Assembly: GCF_000721265.1 (NCBI RefSeq)
Contig: NZ_JOFZ01000009.1
Location: forward strand, 206,013-270,012
DNA: 64,000 nt
Reading direction: 5' to 3'
Source: Streptomyces sp. NRRL F-5126
GTDB lineage: Bacteria; Actinomycetota; Actinomycetes; Streptomycetales; Streptomycetaceae
Positions within the stretch are counted from its first letter, which is position 1, and each line of letters starts with the position of its first letter. Both the position numbers and the translations under genes were made by a program. Under the pieces are notes generated by a model, which made no database searches, had not been told where the DNA came from, and saw only the letters and a program-made list of their open reading frames with translations. Positions 54,091 to 63,305 of the stretch are shown here, piece by piece.

Positions 54091-55104
54091 TCACGCGGAA
54101 GCGGGCAGATCGGTGGGCAGCGAGGCCGCGCCGTCCTGGGTGACCCTGGTCGCCCCGAAGTAGTCGGGCGAGTCCACGTTGTCGATCCGGACGTCCGCCC
54201 CGGTGTGCGGGGCGTCGATCATCTTGCCGCCACCCACGTAGATGCCGACGTGGTGGATGGCCCGCGAGTTGCTCAGGTCGGTCGAGAAGAAGACGAGGTC
54301 CCCGGGGCGCAGCTCGCTCCGCGACGGGTGCGGCCCCGCGTTGTACTGGTCGTTCGCGACGCGCGGCAGCTCGACCCCCACCGCGCGGTAGGCGGCCTGG
54401 GTCAGCCCGGAGCAGTCGAACCTGCCGCCCTGCGCGGCCGTGCCGTTACCGCCCCACAGGTAGGGCGTGCCGAGCTTGCTCTGCGCGAAGTTGATCGCCC
54501 CCGCCGCCTGAGCGGTCGGCGCCACCCTGCCGACGGGCTTCGAGAAGCTCTTGGCGAGCGTGGTGATGGACTTGACGTAGTTCCGCGTCTCCTTGTACGG
54601 CGGCACACCGCGGCTGTGGAGGACGGCGTACGTGCCGGCGTTGTACGCCGCGAGCATGTTGGCGGTCTGATCGCCCGGCACGCTCCGCACGTACTTGGCG
54701 AGTTCGCAGTCGTAGGCGGCGGCCGAGGCGATCGCATCGGCGGGGTCGAAGATGTCGCGCTTCCCGTCGCCGTCCCCGTCGACGGCGTGGGCGGCCCAGG
54801 TGGACGGCAGGAACTGCCCCATCCCGTAGGCGTTGGCCGCGCTCCTCGCGCGCGGGTTCCACCCGCTCTCCTGGTAGAGCTGCGCGGCGAGCAGGGGCGC
54901 GCTGATGGCGGAACAGGTATGGCCGAAACGCTGCACGAGGGACGTGTACTGCGCCGGCACGGCCCCGGCGGCGAGCCCGACGGCGGCCCCCGCGGCACCA
55001 CCCGCGAGCCCCGAGGCGGCCACGAACGTCCCCACCAGCAGCAACCCGACGAACCCGGCCCCGCAACCCCCGACCGCGCCGCCGACCAACCAAGCCTTGC
55101 GCAC
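54091..55104 (-). CDS. Bifunctional lytic transglycosylase and NlpC/P60 peptidase
   Basis: 337 aa from GTG. One N-terminal membrane anchor (~5-45), a transglycosylase domain (~52-175; catalytic Glu79 in LYQESGWNP, NAYGMGQFLP, AYNAG) and a NlpC/P60 domain (~200-320; Cys231 in FDCSGLTQ, His285 in HHVGIYV). This pairing is typical of the cell-wall hydrolases of type IV secretion and conjugation systems in Gram-positive bacteria. It is divergent from the six-gene membrane locus. Confidence 0.93.
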   Translation of the reverse strand: MRKAWLVGGAVGGCGAGFVGLLLVGTFVAASGLAGGAAGAAVGLAAGAVPAQYTSLVQRFGHTCSAISAPLLAAQLYQESGWNPRARSAANAYGMGQFLPSTWAAHAVDGDGDGKRDIFDPADAIASAAAYDCELAKYVRSVPGDQTANMLAAYNAGTYAVLHSRGVPPYKETRNYVKSITTLAKSFSKPVGRVAPTAQAAGAINFAQSKLGTPYLWGGNGTAAQGGRFDCSGLTQAAYRAVGVELPRVANDQYNAGPHPSRSELRPGDLVFFSTDLSNSRAIHHVGIYVGGGKMIDAPHTGADVRIDNVDSPDYFGATRVTQDGAASLPTDLPASA

Positions 55105-55567
55105 AGTCAGACCCCCCTCTCCAGCGGCACGGAGCAAGTGTAGGCGGGCTGACGCACACTCAGCCGGTGGCGCGGAGAAGGACGACCGGAAGTAGCCGCG
55201 CACATGGCCCGCGCACGGCGGGGGCCCGGGGAGCGGCGAGGGCGCACGGGGCGTACACGGCACCCGTCACGACGGCCGCCGGGGGCCGGCCCGCGCCCGC
55301 CGTGCGGCCTGCCGCCGGATTCTGCGTCGAGGTGTACCAACGACAGTCATTGCCCAAAGTCACGCACCGTGATACACAGAGTAACCGACCGTGTCGCCAC
55401 GCGACCGCTGCACACCAGGTCAGGGCATCAAGATCGGTCATATGTGCGGTGATCGGGTAAAGAGAGCCGCCAAGCGGCGTACGGGACCGGTTCCATCAGC
55501 GATGATTGGACCTGACCCGTGCCGTGCGGCACGGGCAGCGAAAGACCAAACAGGGGCGGTGAGTTAC
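55105..55567. promoter_or_regulatory. Divergent promoter region, NlpC/P60 and six-gene locus
   Basis: About 460 nt without a supported gene. It carries a 9-bp inverted repeat near the right end (separate entry). It includes a short GCCGC-CAA-GCGGC hairpin near 55467. The spacing suits two divergent promoters. Confidence 0.5.
55516..55535. promoter_or_regulatory. 9-bp inverted repeat before first membrane gene
   Basis: CCCGTGCCG and CGGCACGGG are 2 nt apart, 33 nt upstream of the ATG of the first gene of the six-gene locus. A candidate operator. Confidence 0.6.
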
Positions 55568-55876
55568 ATGTACCTGGCGGCCAACAAGGGCGACATCAAC
55601 ACCATCATCGGTGGCATCGCCCCCAACTGGGGTCCTTTCTCGAGCCTGGGCAGCGAGGCCAAGGTGATGATCGAGGTGGTGATGGCGGTGGCCATCCTCC
55701 TCTGCCTCGGCATCGCGATCTGGGGCGCCGCCAAACAGCGGATCGGCGCGACGGCACTGCGCGACACCTTCAGCGCGGAACAGGGCAAGGGCCTCATCGT
55801 CGCCGGACTGACCGGGGTGTTCATCATCGGCTCGCTCGGCACCCTCTTCACGATCGTGTACGGCATGGCGGTCTGA
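55568..55876 (+). CDS. Small membrane protein, first gene of a conjugation-like locus
   Basis: 102 aa from ATG (MYLAANKGDINTIIGGIAPN). Two membrane helices (about 37-53 and 78-97) around a basic loop (AAKQRIGATAL), the usual layout of VirB2/TrbC-type or PrgI-like pilin-family small proteins. It is the first of six consecutive genes that resemble S. coelicolor cmdABCDEF, where the same position is filled by a short membrane protein. Confidence 0.85.
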   Translation: MYLAANKGDINTIIGGIAPNWGPFSSLGSEAKVMIEVVMAVAILLCLGIAIWGAAKQRIGATALRDTFSAEQGKGLIVAGLTGVFIIGSLGTLFTIVYGMAV

Positions 55877-56162
55877 CGACGCGCGGGCCGGCGGCCGCCC
55901 GCCCCTCCACCCGACCCGCCGCGCCCACCGGCTGAGGATGCGCCACTTCGATGTCCCGCCCACTGCTGAACCCCAAGAACCCGAACCCGAACCCGGCCAC
56001 ACCCTCGCTCTCGCCCTCGCCCTCGCACCCGGCGGCGAGACACCGCAGGGCGACGGCGGTACGCCTGACGCCGAGTCACCGCGACGCGCACCGGGCCGGT
56101 CCGGCCGGGCTACCGTCATACGTGGGCGTACGCGTCAACGCGCACGGTGAAGGGGACGGGCA

Positions 56163-57005
56163 ATGAGCTTCGGCGACGACCACGACTACGGCGGCGATCC
56201 CGGCCAGACCCGCACCCGCCTGCCGGAAAGCGGCGGCGACGCCCACGGCGGCCGTCGGCCCATGCGCACATCACGCTCCCTCGTGACCGTGGTCGGCGTG
56301 GTCGTCCTCCTCGTCGCGGCGATCGCCTTCGCGAACCGCGGCGGCGGAGGCAACGGCCCCGCGTCCAGCGGCAAGGGGTCAGGGGGCTCCGCCGCGGGCG
56401 CGGCGGCCGACCCCACGGCCCCGACCGGCACCAAGCCGGTCACCGGCACGTCAGGGCCTGACGGCGCGATCCCGTCGGGCTTCGCCGACACCCAGCAGGG
56501 CGCGGCAAGCGCCGCGGCGAACTACGCCGTCGCGCTCGGCTCCGTCGGCATGTTCCACACGCAGCAGCGCCACGCCATCGTCGACACGATCTACACCCCG
56601 GCCGCCGCGGCCAAACTGCAGCCCAGCCTCGACACGGCCTACTCCACCGACTTCCTCGCCCAACTGGGCCTGGACGCCTCCGGCAACGCCCCGCACGGCT
56701 CCACCTTCATCTCCCGCACGATCCCGGTGGGCACCAAGGTCGACAGCTACAGCACCGGCGCCGCCAAGATCTCGGTCTGGTACACGGGCCTCATCGGCAT
56801 GGCGGGCACCACCTCGAAGAACCCGGTCGCCACGACCTGGAAGACGGCCACCTTCCAGCTCCAGTGGGCCGGCAAGGACTGGAAGATCGTCTCCGACACG
56901 GAGAAGAGCGGCCCCGCCCCGGTCCCCGGCGACGACGCGGCCTCCACAGCCGAGCAGATCACCAAGGCCGTCAAGCAGTTTGGAGGCTTCACCTATGCCA
57001 GGTAG
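56163..57005 (+). CDS. Membrane-anchored extracytoplasmic protein of conjugation-like locus
   Basis: 280 aa from ATG. A Gly/Asp/Arg-rich N-terminus precedes one membrane helix (~39-57), then a Gly/Ser linker and an extracytoplasmic domain (AAANYAVALGSVGMFHTQQR, FISRTIPVGTKVDSYSTGAA, TFQLQWAGKDWKIVSDTEKS) reminiscent of the TcpC/VirB8 class. Its end overlaps the next gene by 11 nt. Confidence 0.85.
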   Translation: MSFGDDHDYGGDPGQTRTRLPESGGDAHGGRRPMRTSRSLVTVVGVVVLLVAAIAFANRGGGGNGPASSGKGSGGSAAGAAADPTAPTGTKPVTGTSGPDGAIPSGFADTQQGAASAAANYAVALGSVGMFHTQQRHAIVDTIYTPAAAAKLQPSLDTAYSTDFLAQLGLDASGNAPHGSTFISRTIPVGTKVDSYSTGAAKISVWYTGLIGMAGTTSKNPVATTWKTATFQLQWAGKDWKIVSDTEKSGPAPVPGDDAASTAEQITKAVKQFGGFTYAR

Positions 57006-58536
57006 CTCCCGCACGCCGGGCGACCAGAGCCTCCCCTGTGCGGTTTCTCCCAGCACTCATGCCCCATCCGAAGGACCGCTCACCGAAGTCCGCGACAGCA
57101 CGTCTGCCGCGCGCACTCCGAAAGCGCCGCGCGCGCACGGCACGGCAAAGCGCCCACGCGCACCCCACGCCGCTCCGAGAGCCGGTGCCGTGCGCCGCCG
57201 TGCCCGTTCACTCGCCCTCACCCTGGCGGGCGTGCAGGCGACCGTCTTCCTTCTCGCCGCACGCGCGACCGCCGACCCACCGGGCAACTGCGACCTGCTG
57301 AAAGGACTCGTCAAGGAGCAGTGCAAGAAGGGCGATACCGGACCGGGAAGCGGCACCGGCGGCATCCCCACCCCCGACTCCCTCGACCCCCTCTCCTCCC
57401 TCGGACGCGGCTGCGCCGAAGCCGCCGCGTGGACCATCGGGAAGTTGTCGAGCGCCGTCAAGGAGACCGCGAACGTCGACTTCACGAACGCGTCGTTCCT
57501 ACGCCAGTACGCCGTCGTCTTCGCCGCCTCCACCATCCTCACGCTCATCCTGTGGCTGCTCGCCGTCGCCAAGCGCGCCGTCCGCGGCGTCCCCCTTACC
57601 ACCGCGATCTCCGAGGCCGTCGGCTTCCTCTGGCTGACCGTCCTCGCCTCCGCCTTCACCCCGCTGATCCTCTACACCGTCGTCTCCGCCGTGGACAGCG
57701 TCACCGACGTCATCGCCAAGACCACCGGCGGACAGACCGACGTCTTCTTCGGCGGGTTCTCCGACGCCCTCAAGAAGGGCAACGACATCGGCGGCGGCCC
57801 CATCATGCTGATCGTCGTCTCCCTCGTCTCCATCCTCGCCGCCGGCGTCCTCTGGCTCGAACTCGTCATCAGAGCCGCTCTGCTCTACGTCGGCGCCCTC
57901 CTCGGCACCGTCGTCTACGCGGGGCTCGTCGACAAGAACATGTGGGGCCACGTCCGCCGCTGGGCGGGCATCATGATCGCCGTGATCATGGTGAAACCCG
58001 TGATCGTCGTCGTGCTGAGCCTCGCCGGCGCCCTCTCGGGCGACAAGGGCCCCGACGCGTTCTCCGCCGTCGTCTCCGGCCTCGCCATCATCCTGCTCGC
58101 GATCTTCGCCTCCGCCATGATCTACCGCTTCGTACCCGGCTTCGGCGACGAGATCGCCACCTCACGCGCGGGCCGCAAGCAGGCCACCGACGGGTCCCAG
58201 GCCGCCGCCGTGCTCTCCTCGCCGGCCAACCTCGTCGCGCAGGGCATCAAGACCCACTCCACCCGCGCCCCCCAGCGCGGAGGCAGCGGCGGCAGCGCCG
58301 ACGGCGGCGGGGGCGGCGCCGCCCGCCCCGCCAACCCGGTGAGCGGCGGCGTCAGCGCCCACGGATCCCGCGCCCCCCAGACCGGGGGCGGGGCAGGCGG
58401 CGGACATGTCCCCTCCGCCGCACCCCCGCCCCGCAGCCCGAGCCCGGCAGGCCCGGGCCCGACCACCGGCACACCCCACGGCTCCCGCCGCACCGGCGGC
58501 GGCCAGGGCGGCCCAGGCAACGACAGCAGGAGGTAG
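56995..58536 (+). CDS. Polytopic membrane protein, VirB6/TrbL-like
   Basis: 513 aa from ATG with GGAGG 8 nt upstream. A basic N-terminus (~1-70) with a signal-like helix (~72-90), then about six membrane helices (VFAASTILTLILWLLAVAKR; GFLWLTVLASAFTPLILYTV; IMIAVIMVKPVIVVVLSLAG) and a Gly/Ser/Pro-rich cytoplasmic tail (~400-513). This is the layout of the inner-membrane channel protein in type IV secretion. No enzymatic motif. Confidence 0.87.
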   Translation: MPGSSRTPGDQSLPCAVSPSTHAPSEGPLTEVRDSTSAARTPKAPRAHGTAKRPRAPHAAPRAGAVRRRARSLALTLAGVQATVFLLAARATADPPGNCDLLKGLVKEQCKKGDTGPGSGTGGIPTPDSLDPLSSLGRGCAEAAAWTIGKLSSAVKETANVDFTNASFLRQYAVVFAASTILTLILWLLAVAKRAVRGVPLTTAISEAVGFLWLTVLASAFTPLILYTVVSAVDSVTDVIAKTTGGQTDVFFGGFSDALKKGNDIGGGPIMLIVVSLVSILAAGVLWLELVIRAALLYVGALLGTVVYAGLVDKNMWGHVRRWAGIMIAVIMVKPVIVVVLSLAGALSGDKGPDAFSAVVSGLAIILLAIFASAMIYRFVPGFGDEIATSRAGRKQATDGSQAAAVLSSPANLVAQGIKTHSTRAPQRGGSGGSADGGGGGAARPANPVSGGVSAHGSRAPQTGGGAGGGHVPSAAPPPRSPSPAGPGPTTGTPHGSRRTGGGQGGPGNDSRR

Positions 58537-58542
58537 AGGGCG

Positions 58543-60099
58543 TTGACGACCCAGTCCCACCCCATCGCGCCCCGCCGCACGTATCTCATCGGCCGCGCCC
58601 GGCCGAACGCGATCGTCGGCAAGAACCGCGAGACCGGCGAGATCGCCCTGATCATCGCCGGCGCCTTCCTCGGCATGATGAGCGGCCTCATCGTGCCCGT
58701 GCTGTCCCTGCGGATCGTCTTCCTCATGGGCTTCCCCATGCTGGCGCTCGCCGCCGTCTACGTGCCGTACAAGCACCGCACGTTCTACAAGTGGTTCGAG
58801 ATCAACCGCAGCTACAAGCGCGTCCTGCGGCGCGGCACCACCTACCGCTCCGCCGCCATGGAGGCCGGCACCTCCGCCGACGGACGCGAGGTCGAGATCG
58901 GCCCGCCCCCCGGCATCGGCCACATCAACTGGCTCGCCGCCCCCTTCGGCCCCGACGAGATCGCCGTGCTCCTGCACGCCGACCGCCGCACCGTCACCGC
59001 CGCCATCGAGATCGAGGGCCCCGGCGTCGGCCTGCGCGACAGCGAGGACCAGGAAGCACTCGTCGACCGCTTCGGCACCCTCCTCAAGCACGTCGCCAAC
59101 GGCGACGGCTTCGTCACCCGCCTGCAGATGCTCGCCCGCACCCTCCCCGCCGACCCGGACGCCCACGCCAAGGACGTCTCGCAGCGCGGCGACGACACCG
59201 CCCCACGCTGGCTCCAGGACTCCTACGACCAGCTCCAGTCCATGGTCTCCACCTCCAGCGAGCAGCACCGCGCCTACCTCGTCGCCTGCATGCACTTCAA
59301 CCGCGAACTGGCCGCCGAGGCCCAGGCCATGGCACGCGCCGCCCGGCACGCCGGCGGCACCGGCGGCAAGCTCGACCACGACGCGGGCCTCGCCGTCGTC
59401 ATGGCACGCGAGCTCACCGACATCTGCGCACGCCTCGCCGAGGCCGACATCCGGGTGCGCCAGCCCCTCGGCCAGGCCCGCCTCGCGTCCCTCGTGCACT
59501 CCATGTACGACCCCGACCACCCCATCGACCACATCCAGGCCATGACGAAACGAAACGCCTGGCCGGCCGAGCTCGACGCCGTCGAACCCACCTACCTCAA
59601 GGCCAAGACCCGCGAGTCCACCACCCGCGCCCCCTGGTGCCACTCCACGGCCTGGGTCAAGGAGTGGCCGATGACGCCCGTCGGCGTCAACTTCCTCGCC
59701 CCGCTGCTCGTCCACACCCCGGACGTGATCCGCACGGTCGCCGTCACGATGGACCTGGAGCCCACCGAGATCGCCATCGAGCGCATGCTCACCGAGAAGG
59801 TGAACGACGAGGCCGAGGCCAGCCGCGCCGCCAAGATGAACCGCACGGTCGACCCGCGCGACATCGCCGCACACGGCAGGCTGGACCAACGGGGTGAAGA
59901 TCTCGCCAGCGGCGCCGCAGGCGTCAACCTCGTCGGGTACATCACCGTGTCGTCACGCTCACCCGAGGCCCTCGCCCGCGACAAGCGCACCATCAGGGCG
60001 TCCGCCGGAAAGTCCTACCTCAAGCTGGAGTGGTGCGACCGCGAGCACCACAGGGCCTTCGTCAACACCCTGCCGTTCGCCACCGGCATCCGCCGATGA
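58543..60099 (+). CDS. SCO6880 family (PrgI/VirB4 N-domain-like) protein
   Basis: 518 aa from TTG, with AGGAGG 9 nt upstream. Two N-terminal membrane helices (~34-75), then a long soluble domain. Hallmarks FGPDEIAVLLHADRRTVTAA and AVTMDLEPTEIAIERMLTEK correspond to the N-terminal half of VirB4 proteins. The ATPase half is a separate gene (60168), so the VirB4-like function is split. Ends with FVNTLPFATGIRR. Confidence 0.88.
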   Translation: MTTQSHPIAPRRTYLIGRARPNAIVGKNRETGEIALIIAGAFLGMMSGLIVPVLSLRIVFLMGFPMLALAAVYVPYKHRTFYKWFEINRSYKRVLRRGTTYRSAAMEAGTSADGREVEIGPPPGIGHINWLAAPFGPDEIAVLLHADRRTVTAAIEIEGPGVGLRDSEDQEALVDRFGTLLKHVANGDGFVTRLQMLARTLPADPDAHAKDVSQRGDDTAPRWLQDSYDQLQSMVSTSSEQHRAYLVACMHFNRELAAEAQAMARAARHAGGTGGKLDHDAGLAVVMARELTDICARLAEADIRVRQPLGQARLASLVHSMYDPDHPIDHIQAMTKRNAWPAELDAVEPTYLKAKTRESTTRAPWCHSTAWVKEWPMTPVGVNFLAPLLVHTPDVIRTVAVTMDLEPTEIAIERMLTEKVNDEAEASRAAKMNRTVDPRDIAAHGRLDQRGEDLASGAAGVNLVGYITVSSRSPEALARDKRTIRASAGKSYLKLEWCDREHHRAFVNTLPFATGIRR

Positions 60100-60167
60100 C
60101 ACACCGCCGATGACGGAACGCCGATGACGCACCGCCGAGCCGCAAGCCGAGCCGAAAGGGGTCCGCG

Positions 60168-61628
60168 ATGAAAGACCCGCTGTCCGCCGTCACGGACGCG
60201 TTCACCAGCTTCCTGTTCGGAGCCGTGGAGACCACGCGGCTGCCCGTGCGCACCTCGACGGGCCAGGCACAGGCCGTCTACCTGCCCACCGCCGCCCCAG
60301 GGCTCGGCGACAGCGGAGTGATCATCGGCCGCGAGGTCTACAGCGGCAAGGGCTACATCTACGACCCCTTCCGCCTCTACGGACAGCAACTTCCCGCCCC
60401 GCACTGGCTGGTACTCGGCGAGTCGGGCAACGGCAAGTCCGCGCTGGAGAAGACGTACGTCCTGCGCCAGCTGCGCTTCCGCGACCGCCAGGTCGTCGTG
60501 CTCGACGCCCAGGGCGAGGACGGCGCGGGCGAGTGGAACCTCATCGCGCAAGAGCTGGGGATAACCCCCATCCGCCTCGACGCCATGGCCGCCCTCGACG
60601 ACGGCATCCGCCTCAACCCCCTCGACCCTGCCATCACCACCACAGGCCAGCTCGCCCTGCTGCGCACCATCATCGAGGTCGCCATGGGCCACGGCCTCGA
60701 CGAGCGCTCCGGCTTCGCGCTCAAGGTCGCCCACGCCTACGTCAACGAGACGATCACGGAGCGCCAGCCCGTCCTGACGGACATCGTCGACCAGCTGCGC
60801 CACCCGGAGCCCGAGTCCGCCGAGGCGATGAACGTCGACATAGACGACGTACGCGCCTGGGGCCTCGACGTCGCGCTCGTCCTCGACCGCCTCGTCGACG
60901 GCGACCTGCGCGGCATGTTCGACGGACCCACAACCGTCGGCATCGACCTCGACGCCCCGCTCATCGTCTTCGACCTCTCCCACATCGACCGCAACTCGAT
61001 CGCCATGCCGATCCTCATGGCCATCGTCGGCGTCTGGCTGGAACACACCTGGATCCGCCCCGACCGCAAGAAGCGGATCTTCCTCGTCGAAGAGGCCTGG
61101 CACATCATCAACAGCCCCTTCGTGGCGCAGCTGTTCCAGCGGCTGCTCAAGTTCGGCCGCCGCCTCGGCCTCTCGTTCGTCGCCGTCGTCCACCACCTCT
61201 CCGACGTCGTGGACGGCGCGGCCGCGAAGGAGGCGGCCGCGATCCTCAAGATGGCCTCCACCAGGACCATCTACGCGCAGAAGGCGGACGAGGCCCGCGC
61301 CACGGGCCGCGTGCTCGGCCTGCCACGATGGGCCGTGGAGATCATCCCCACGCTCTCCCCCGGCATCGCCGTCTGGGACGTCAACGGCAACGTGCAGGTC
61401 GTCAAGCACCTGGTCACCGAGGCCGAACGGCCCCTCGTCTTCACCGACCGCGCCATGACCGAGGGATCCGAGCGCGCCGGACTCCCCGGCGTCGGCGCGC
61501 AGCCGCTGCCCGAGGAACTGCCCGAGGACATCAGGGCCGCCGAGTGGGAGACCGAGCAGCGAGCCGCCTACCTGGAGCACCAGCGGCGAATCAACGAGTC
61601 CTCCGAGTCCGAGTCGACGGTGGCGTGA
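60168..61628 (+). CDS. VirB4/TraC-type ATPase
   Basis: 486 aa from ATG. P-loop LGESGNGKSA (~84-92) and Walker B RIFLVEEAWHI (~300-309), with the TraC motifs GLSFVAVVHHLSDVV and TRTIYAQKADEARATGRVLG. It would power assembly or transport by the membrane complex. Preceded by repeated CGCCGATGAC units in the gap. Corresponds to the ATP/GTP-binding CmdB-type protein of the cmd locus by position and size. Confidence 0.92.
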   Translation: MKDPLSAVTDAFTSFLFGAVETTRLPVRTSTGQAQAVYLPTAAPGLGDSGVIIGREVYSGKGYIYDPFRLYGQQLPAPHWLVLGESGNGKSALEKTYVLRQLRFRDRQVVVLDAQGEDGAGEWNLIAQELGITPIRLDAMAALDDGIRLNPLDPAITTTGQLALLRTIIEVAMGHGLDERSGFALKVAHAYVNETITERQPVLTDIVDQLRHPEPESAEAMNVDIDDVRAWGLDVALVLDRLVDGDLRGMFDGPTTVGIDLDAPLIVFDLSHIDRNSIAMPILMAIVGVWLEHTWIRPDRKKRIFLVEEAWHIINSPFVAQLFQRLLKFGRRLGLSFVAVVHHLSDVVDGAAAKEAAAILKMASTRTIYAQKADEARATGRVLGLPRWAVEIIPTLSPGIAVWDVNGNVQVVKHLVTEAERPLVFTDRAMTEGSERAGLPGVGAQPLPEELPEDIRAAEWETEQRAAYLEHQRRINESSESESTVA

Positions 61629-63256
61629 CGCCGATGGCCCGCGACGACACCCGCAGGTACGGCCAGGCCGGCGGCAGCGGAGAGGCACGCGGCGGCCGGC
61701 AGGGCGGCGTGCCCGACGGGCTGCTGCTCGGGCTGATCGCGTTCATCCTGGGCCTCACGGTCCTGGTCTGGACGGCGACGGGGCTCGGCGGCCTCTTCAC
61801 CCACGGCGGCTGGCCCGACGGCGTCGACTTCACCCGCACCCCGTCCGCCATGCGCGCCCTGGTGACCCACCCGCACGACCTGCACGGCGCCTGGCCGGCC
61901 ACGCCTCCGGGCCAGCTGTCCGGATACGGCCTCTTCTGGGGCCTGCTGATCAGCCAGCTGATGGTCCTCACCGTGCTCACGGTGTTCGTGCTCGGCGTCG
62001 TGACGCGCTACCGCGCGGTGCGGGCGAGCCGCCGCGACCGGGCGAGGCGGGAACACGAGCGCGCGTACGACGACGCGTACGAGCGTGACCGCGCCCGCGA
62101 CCACGAGCGCGGTGGCGGGCCGGACCACGAGCACCCCCACGCCCCGCCGCGTCCCCCGGCGCCGGCGCCGGCAGCGCGGGACGTCCTCCCGGCGGTGCCG
62201 CCCCTCGAACAGGACCAGGCCCAGACCCATGGCCCGACGGAGCAGCCGCCGCCTGCGGCGCCCGGTACGGCTGCCGTGGGCCGGTCCCCCGCGGTCCCCG
62301 CCGTCCCCCTCCCTGCGCAGCGCGCGCCCCAGCAGGTCCACTACGGCGACGTCGACGCGCGCAGGCCGACGGCCGCGGCCGCCATCAGGGACGCCGAGGG
62401 CCCCGCCCTCGTGGTCACCTCGGACCCGAGGCTCTGGTCCGAGACCAAGGACGCGCGCGCCAAACTGGGGCCCGTACTCGTCTACGACCCGGGCCACCTC
62501 TGCGACACCCCGGCCCGGCTGCACTGGGCGCCCACCACGGGGTGCGAGGACCCCGCCATCGCGGCGGACAGGGCCATCGGGCTCCTGGCCCCGGTACGTC
62601 CCCACGCGGCGCTGGACGCGGCGATGGCGGACACCGCGGAAACACTCCTGCGCTGCTGGCTGCACGCCGCGGCCGTGGACGGACGCCCCTTCCGCCAGGT
62701 CCACCGCTGGGCACAGGGCAACGGCGCGCAGGAGGCCGTACGCATCCTGCGCACCCACCCCAAGGCCGCGTCCGGCCACGGGGGCCTCCTGGAGAGCGCC
62801 CTGACCGCGCACGCCGAGCGCCGGGAGGTCGCGCAGCAGCTGACGGCGCGTGCGCTGGAGGCGCTCTCGTCGATCCACATCAGGGACGCCTGCACGTACA
62901 GCAGAACTGACGCCGTCTCACTGGAGTCGTTCGCGGCGGAAGGGGGGACACTGTACGTGGTGGGTGAACCCATCGAGGATCCCCGCTCACGCCCCGGCGC
63001 GATGCCGCTCCTGACGGCTCTCGCCTCGCACGTGGTCGAGCACGGCCGCCGCATGGCCGCACGGTCACCTGACGGTCGGCTCGACCCACCAATGTCCCTC
63101 GTCCTCGACGACGTGGCCGCGGTCGCCCCGCTGCCGATGCTGCCCGAGCTGCTGGCCACGGGCCGCGCGCAGGGGCTGCCACCGCTGGCGCTGCTGCGCT
63201 CAAGGGAACAGGGCCGCGCCCGCTGGCCGCGCCACGGGTTCGTGGAAGCCCCCTGA
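61625..63256 (+). CDS. Membrane protein with VirD4-like C-terminal region, P-loop missing
   Basis: 543 aa from GTG overlapping the previous TGA (GTGA); ATG at 61634 is an alternative. Two membrane helices (~27-48 and ~100-122), a charged and Pro-rich linker, then a domain with ALVVTSDPRLWSETKDARAK, GPVLVYDPGHL and LSLVLDDVAAVAPLPMLPEL similar to the C-terminal part of actinobacterial coupling ATPases. I see no Walker A motif, so it is probably not an active motor. Last gene of the six-gene locus. Confidence 0.8.
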   Translation: MTPMARDDTRRYGQAGGSGEARGGRQGGVPDGLLLGLIAFILGLTVLVWTATGLGGLFTHGGWPDGVDFTRTPSAMRALVTHPHDLHGAWPATPPGQLSGYGLFWGLLISQLMVLTVLTVFVLGVVTRYRAVRASRRDRARREHERAYDDAYERDRARDHERGGGPDHEHPHAPPRPPAPAPAARDVLPAVPPLEQDQAQTHGPTEQPPPAAPGTAAVGRSPAVPAVPLPAQRAPQQVHYGDVDARRPTAAAAIRDAEGPALVVTSDPRLWSETKDARAKLGPVLVYDPGHLCDTPARLHWAPTTGCEDPAIAADRAIGLLAPVRPHAALDAAMADTAETLLRCWLHAAAVDGRPFRQVHRWAQGNGAQEAVRILRTHPKAASGHGGLLESALTAHAERREVAQQLTARALEALSSIHIRDACTYSRTDAVSLESFAAEGGTLYVVGEPIEDPRSRPGAMPLLTALASHVVEHGRRMAARSPDGRLDPPMSLVLDDVAAVAPLPMLPELLATGRAQGLPPLALLRSREQGRARWPRHGFVEAP

Positions 63257-63300
63257 GCCTGAGTCCGAGCCTGAGTCTGAGTCTGAGTCTGAGTCGGAGC
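63253..63300. repeat. Eight-unit CTGAGT-type hexamer repeat
   Basis: Eight contiguous 6-nt units (CTGAGC, CTGAGT, CCGAGC and variants), starting at the stop of the previous gene and ending before the stop of the convergent acetyltransferase gene. Confidence 0.9.
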
Positions 63301-63305
63301 CGGGC

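Noticed and set aside
55951..56166. 71-codon ORF whose TGA overlaps the next gene's ATG
   Set aside because: Pro/Asn/Ser low-complexity start, irregular codon use in the second half, promoter-like sequence inside; the ATGA overlap alone is not enough.
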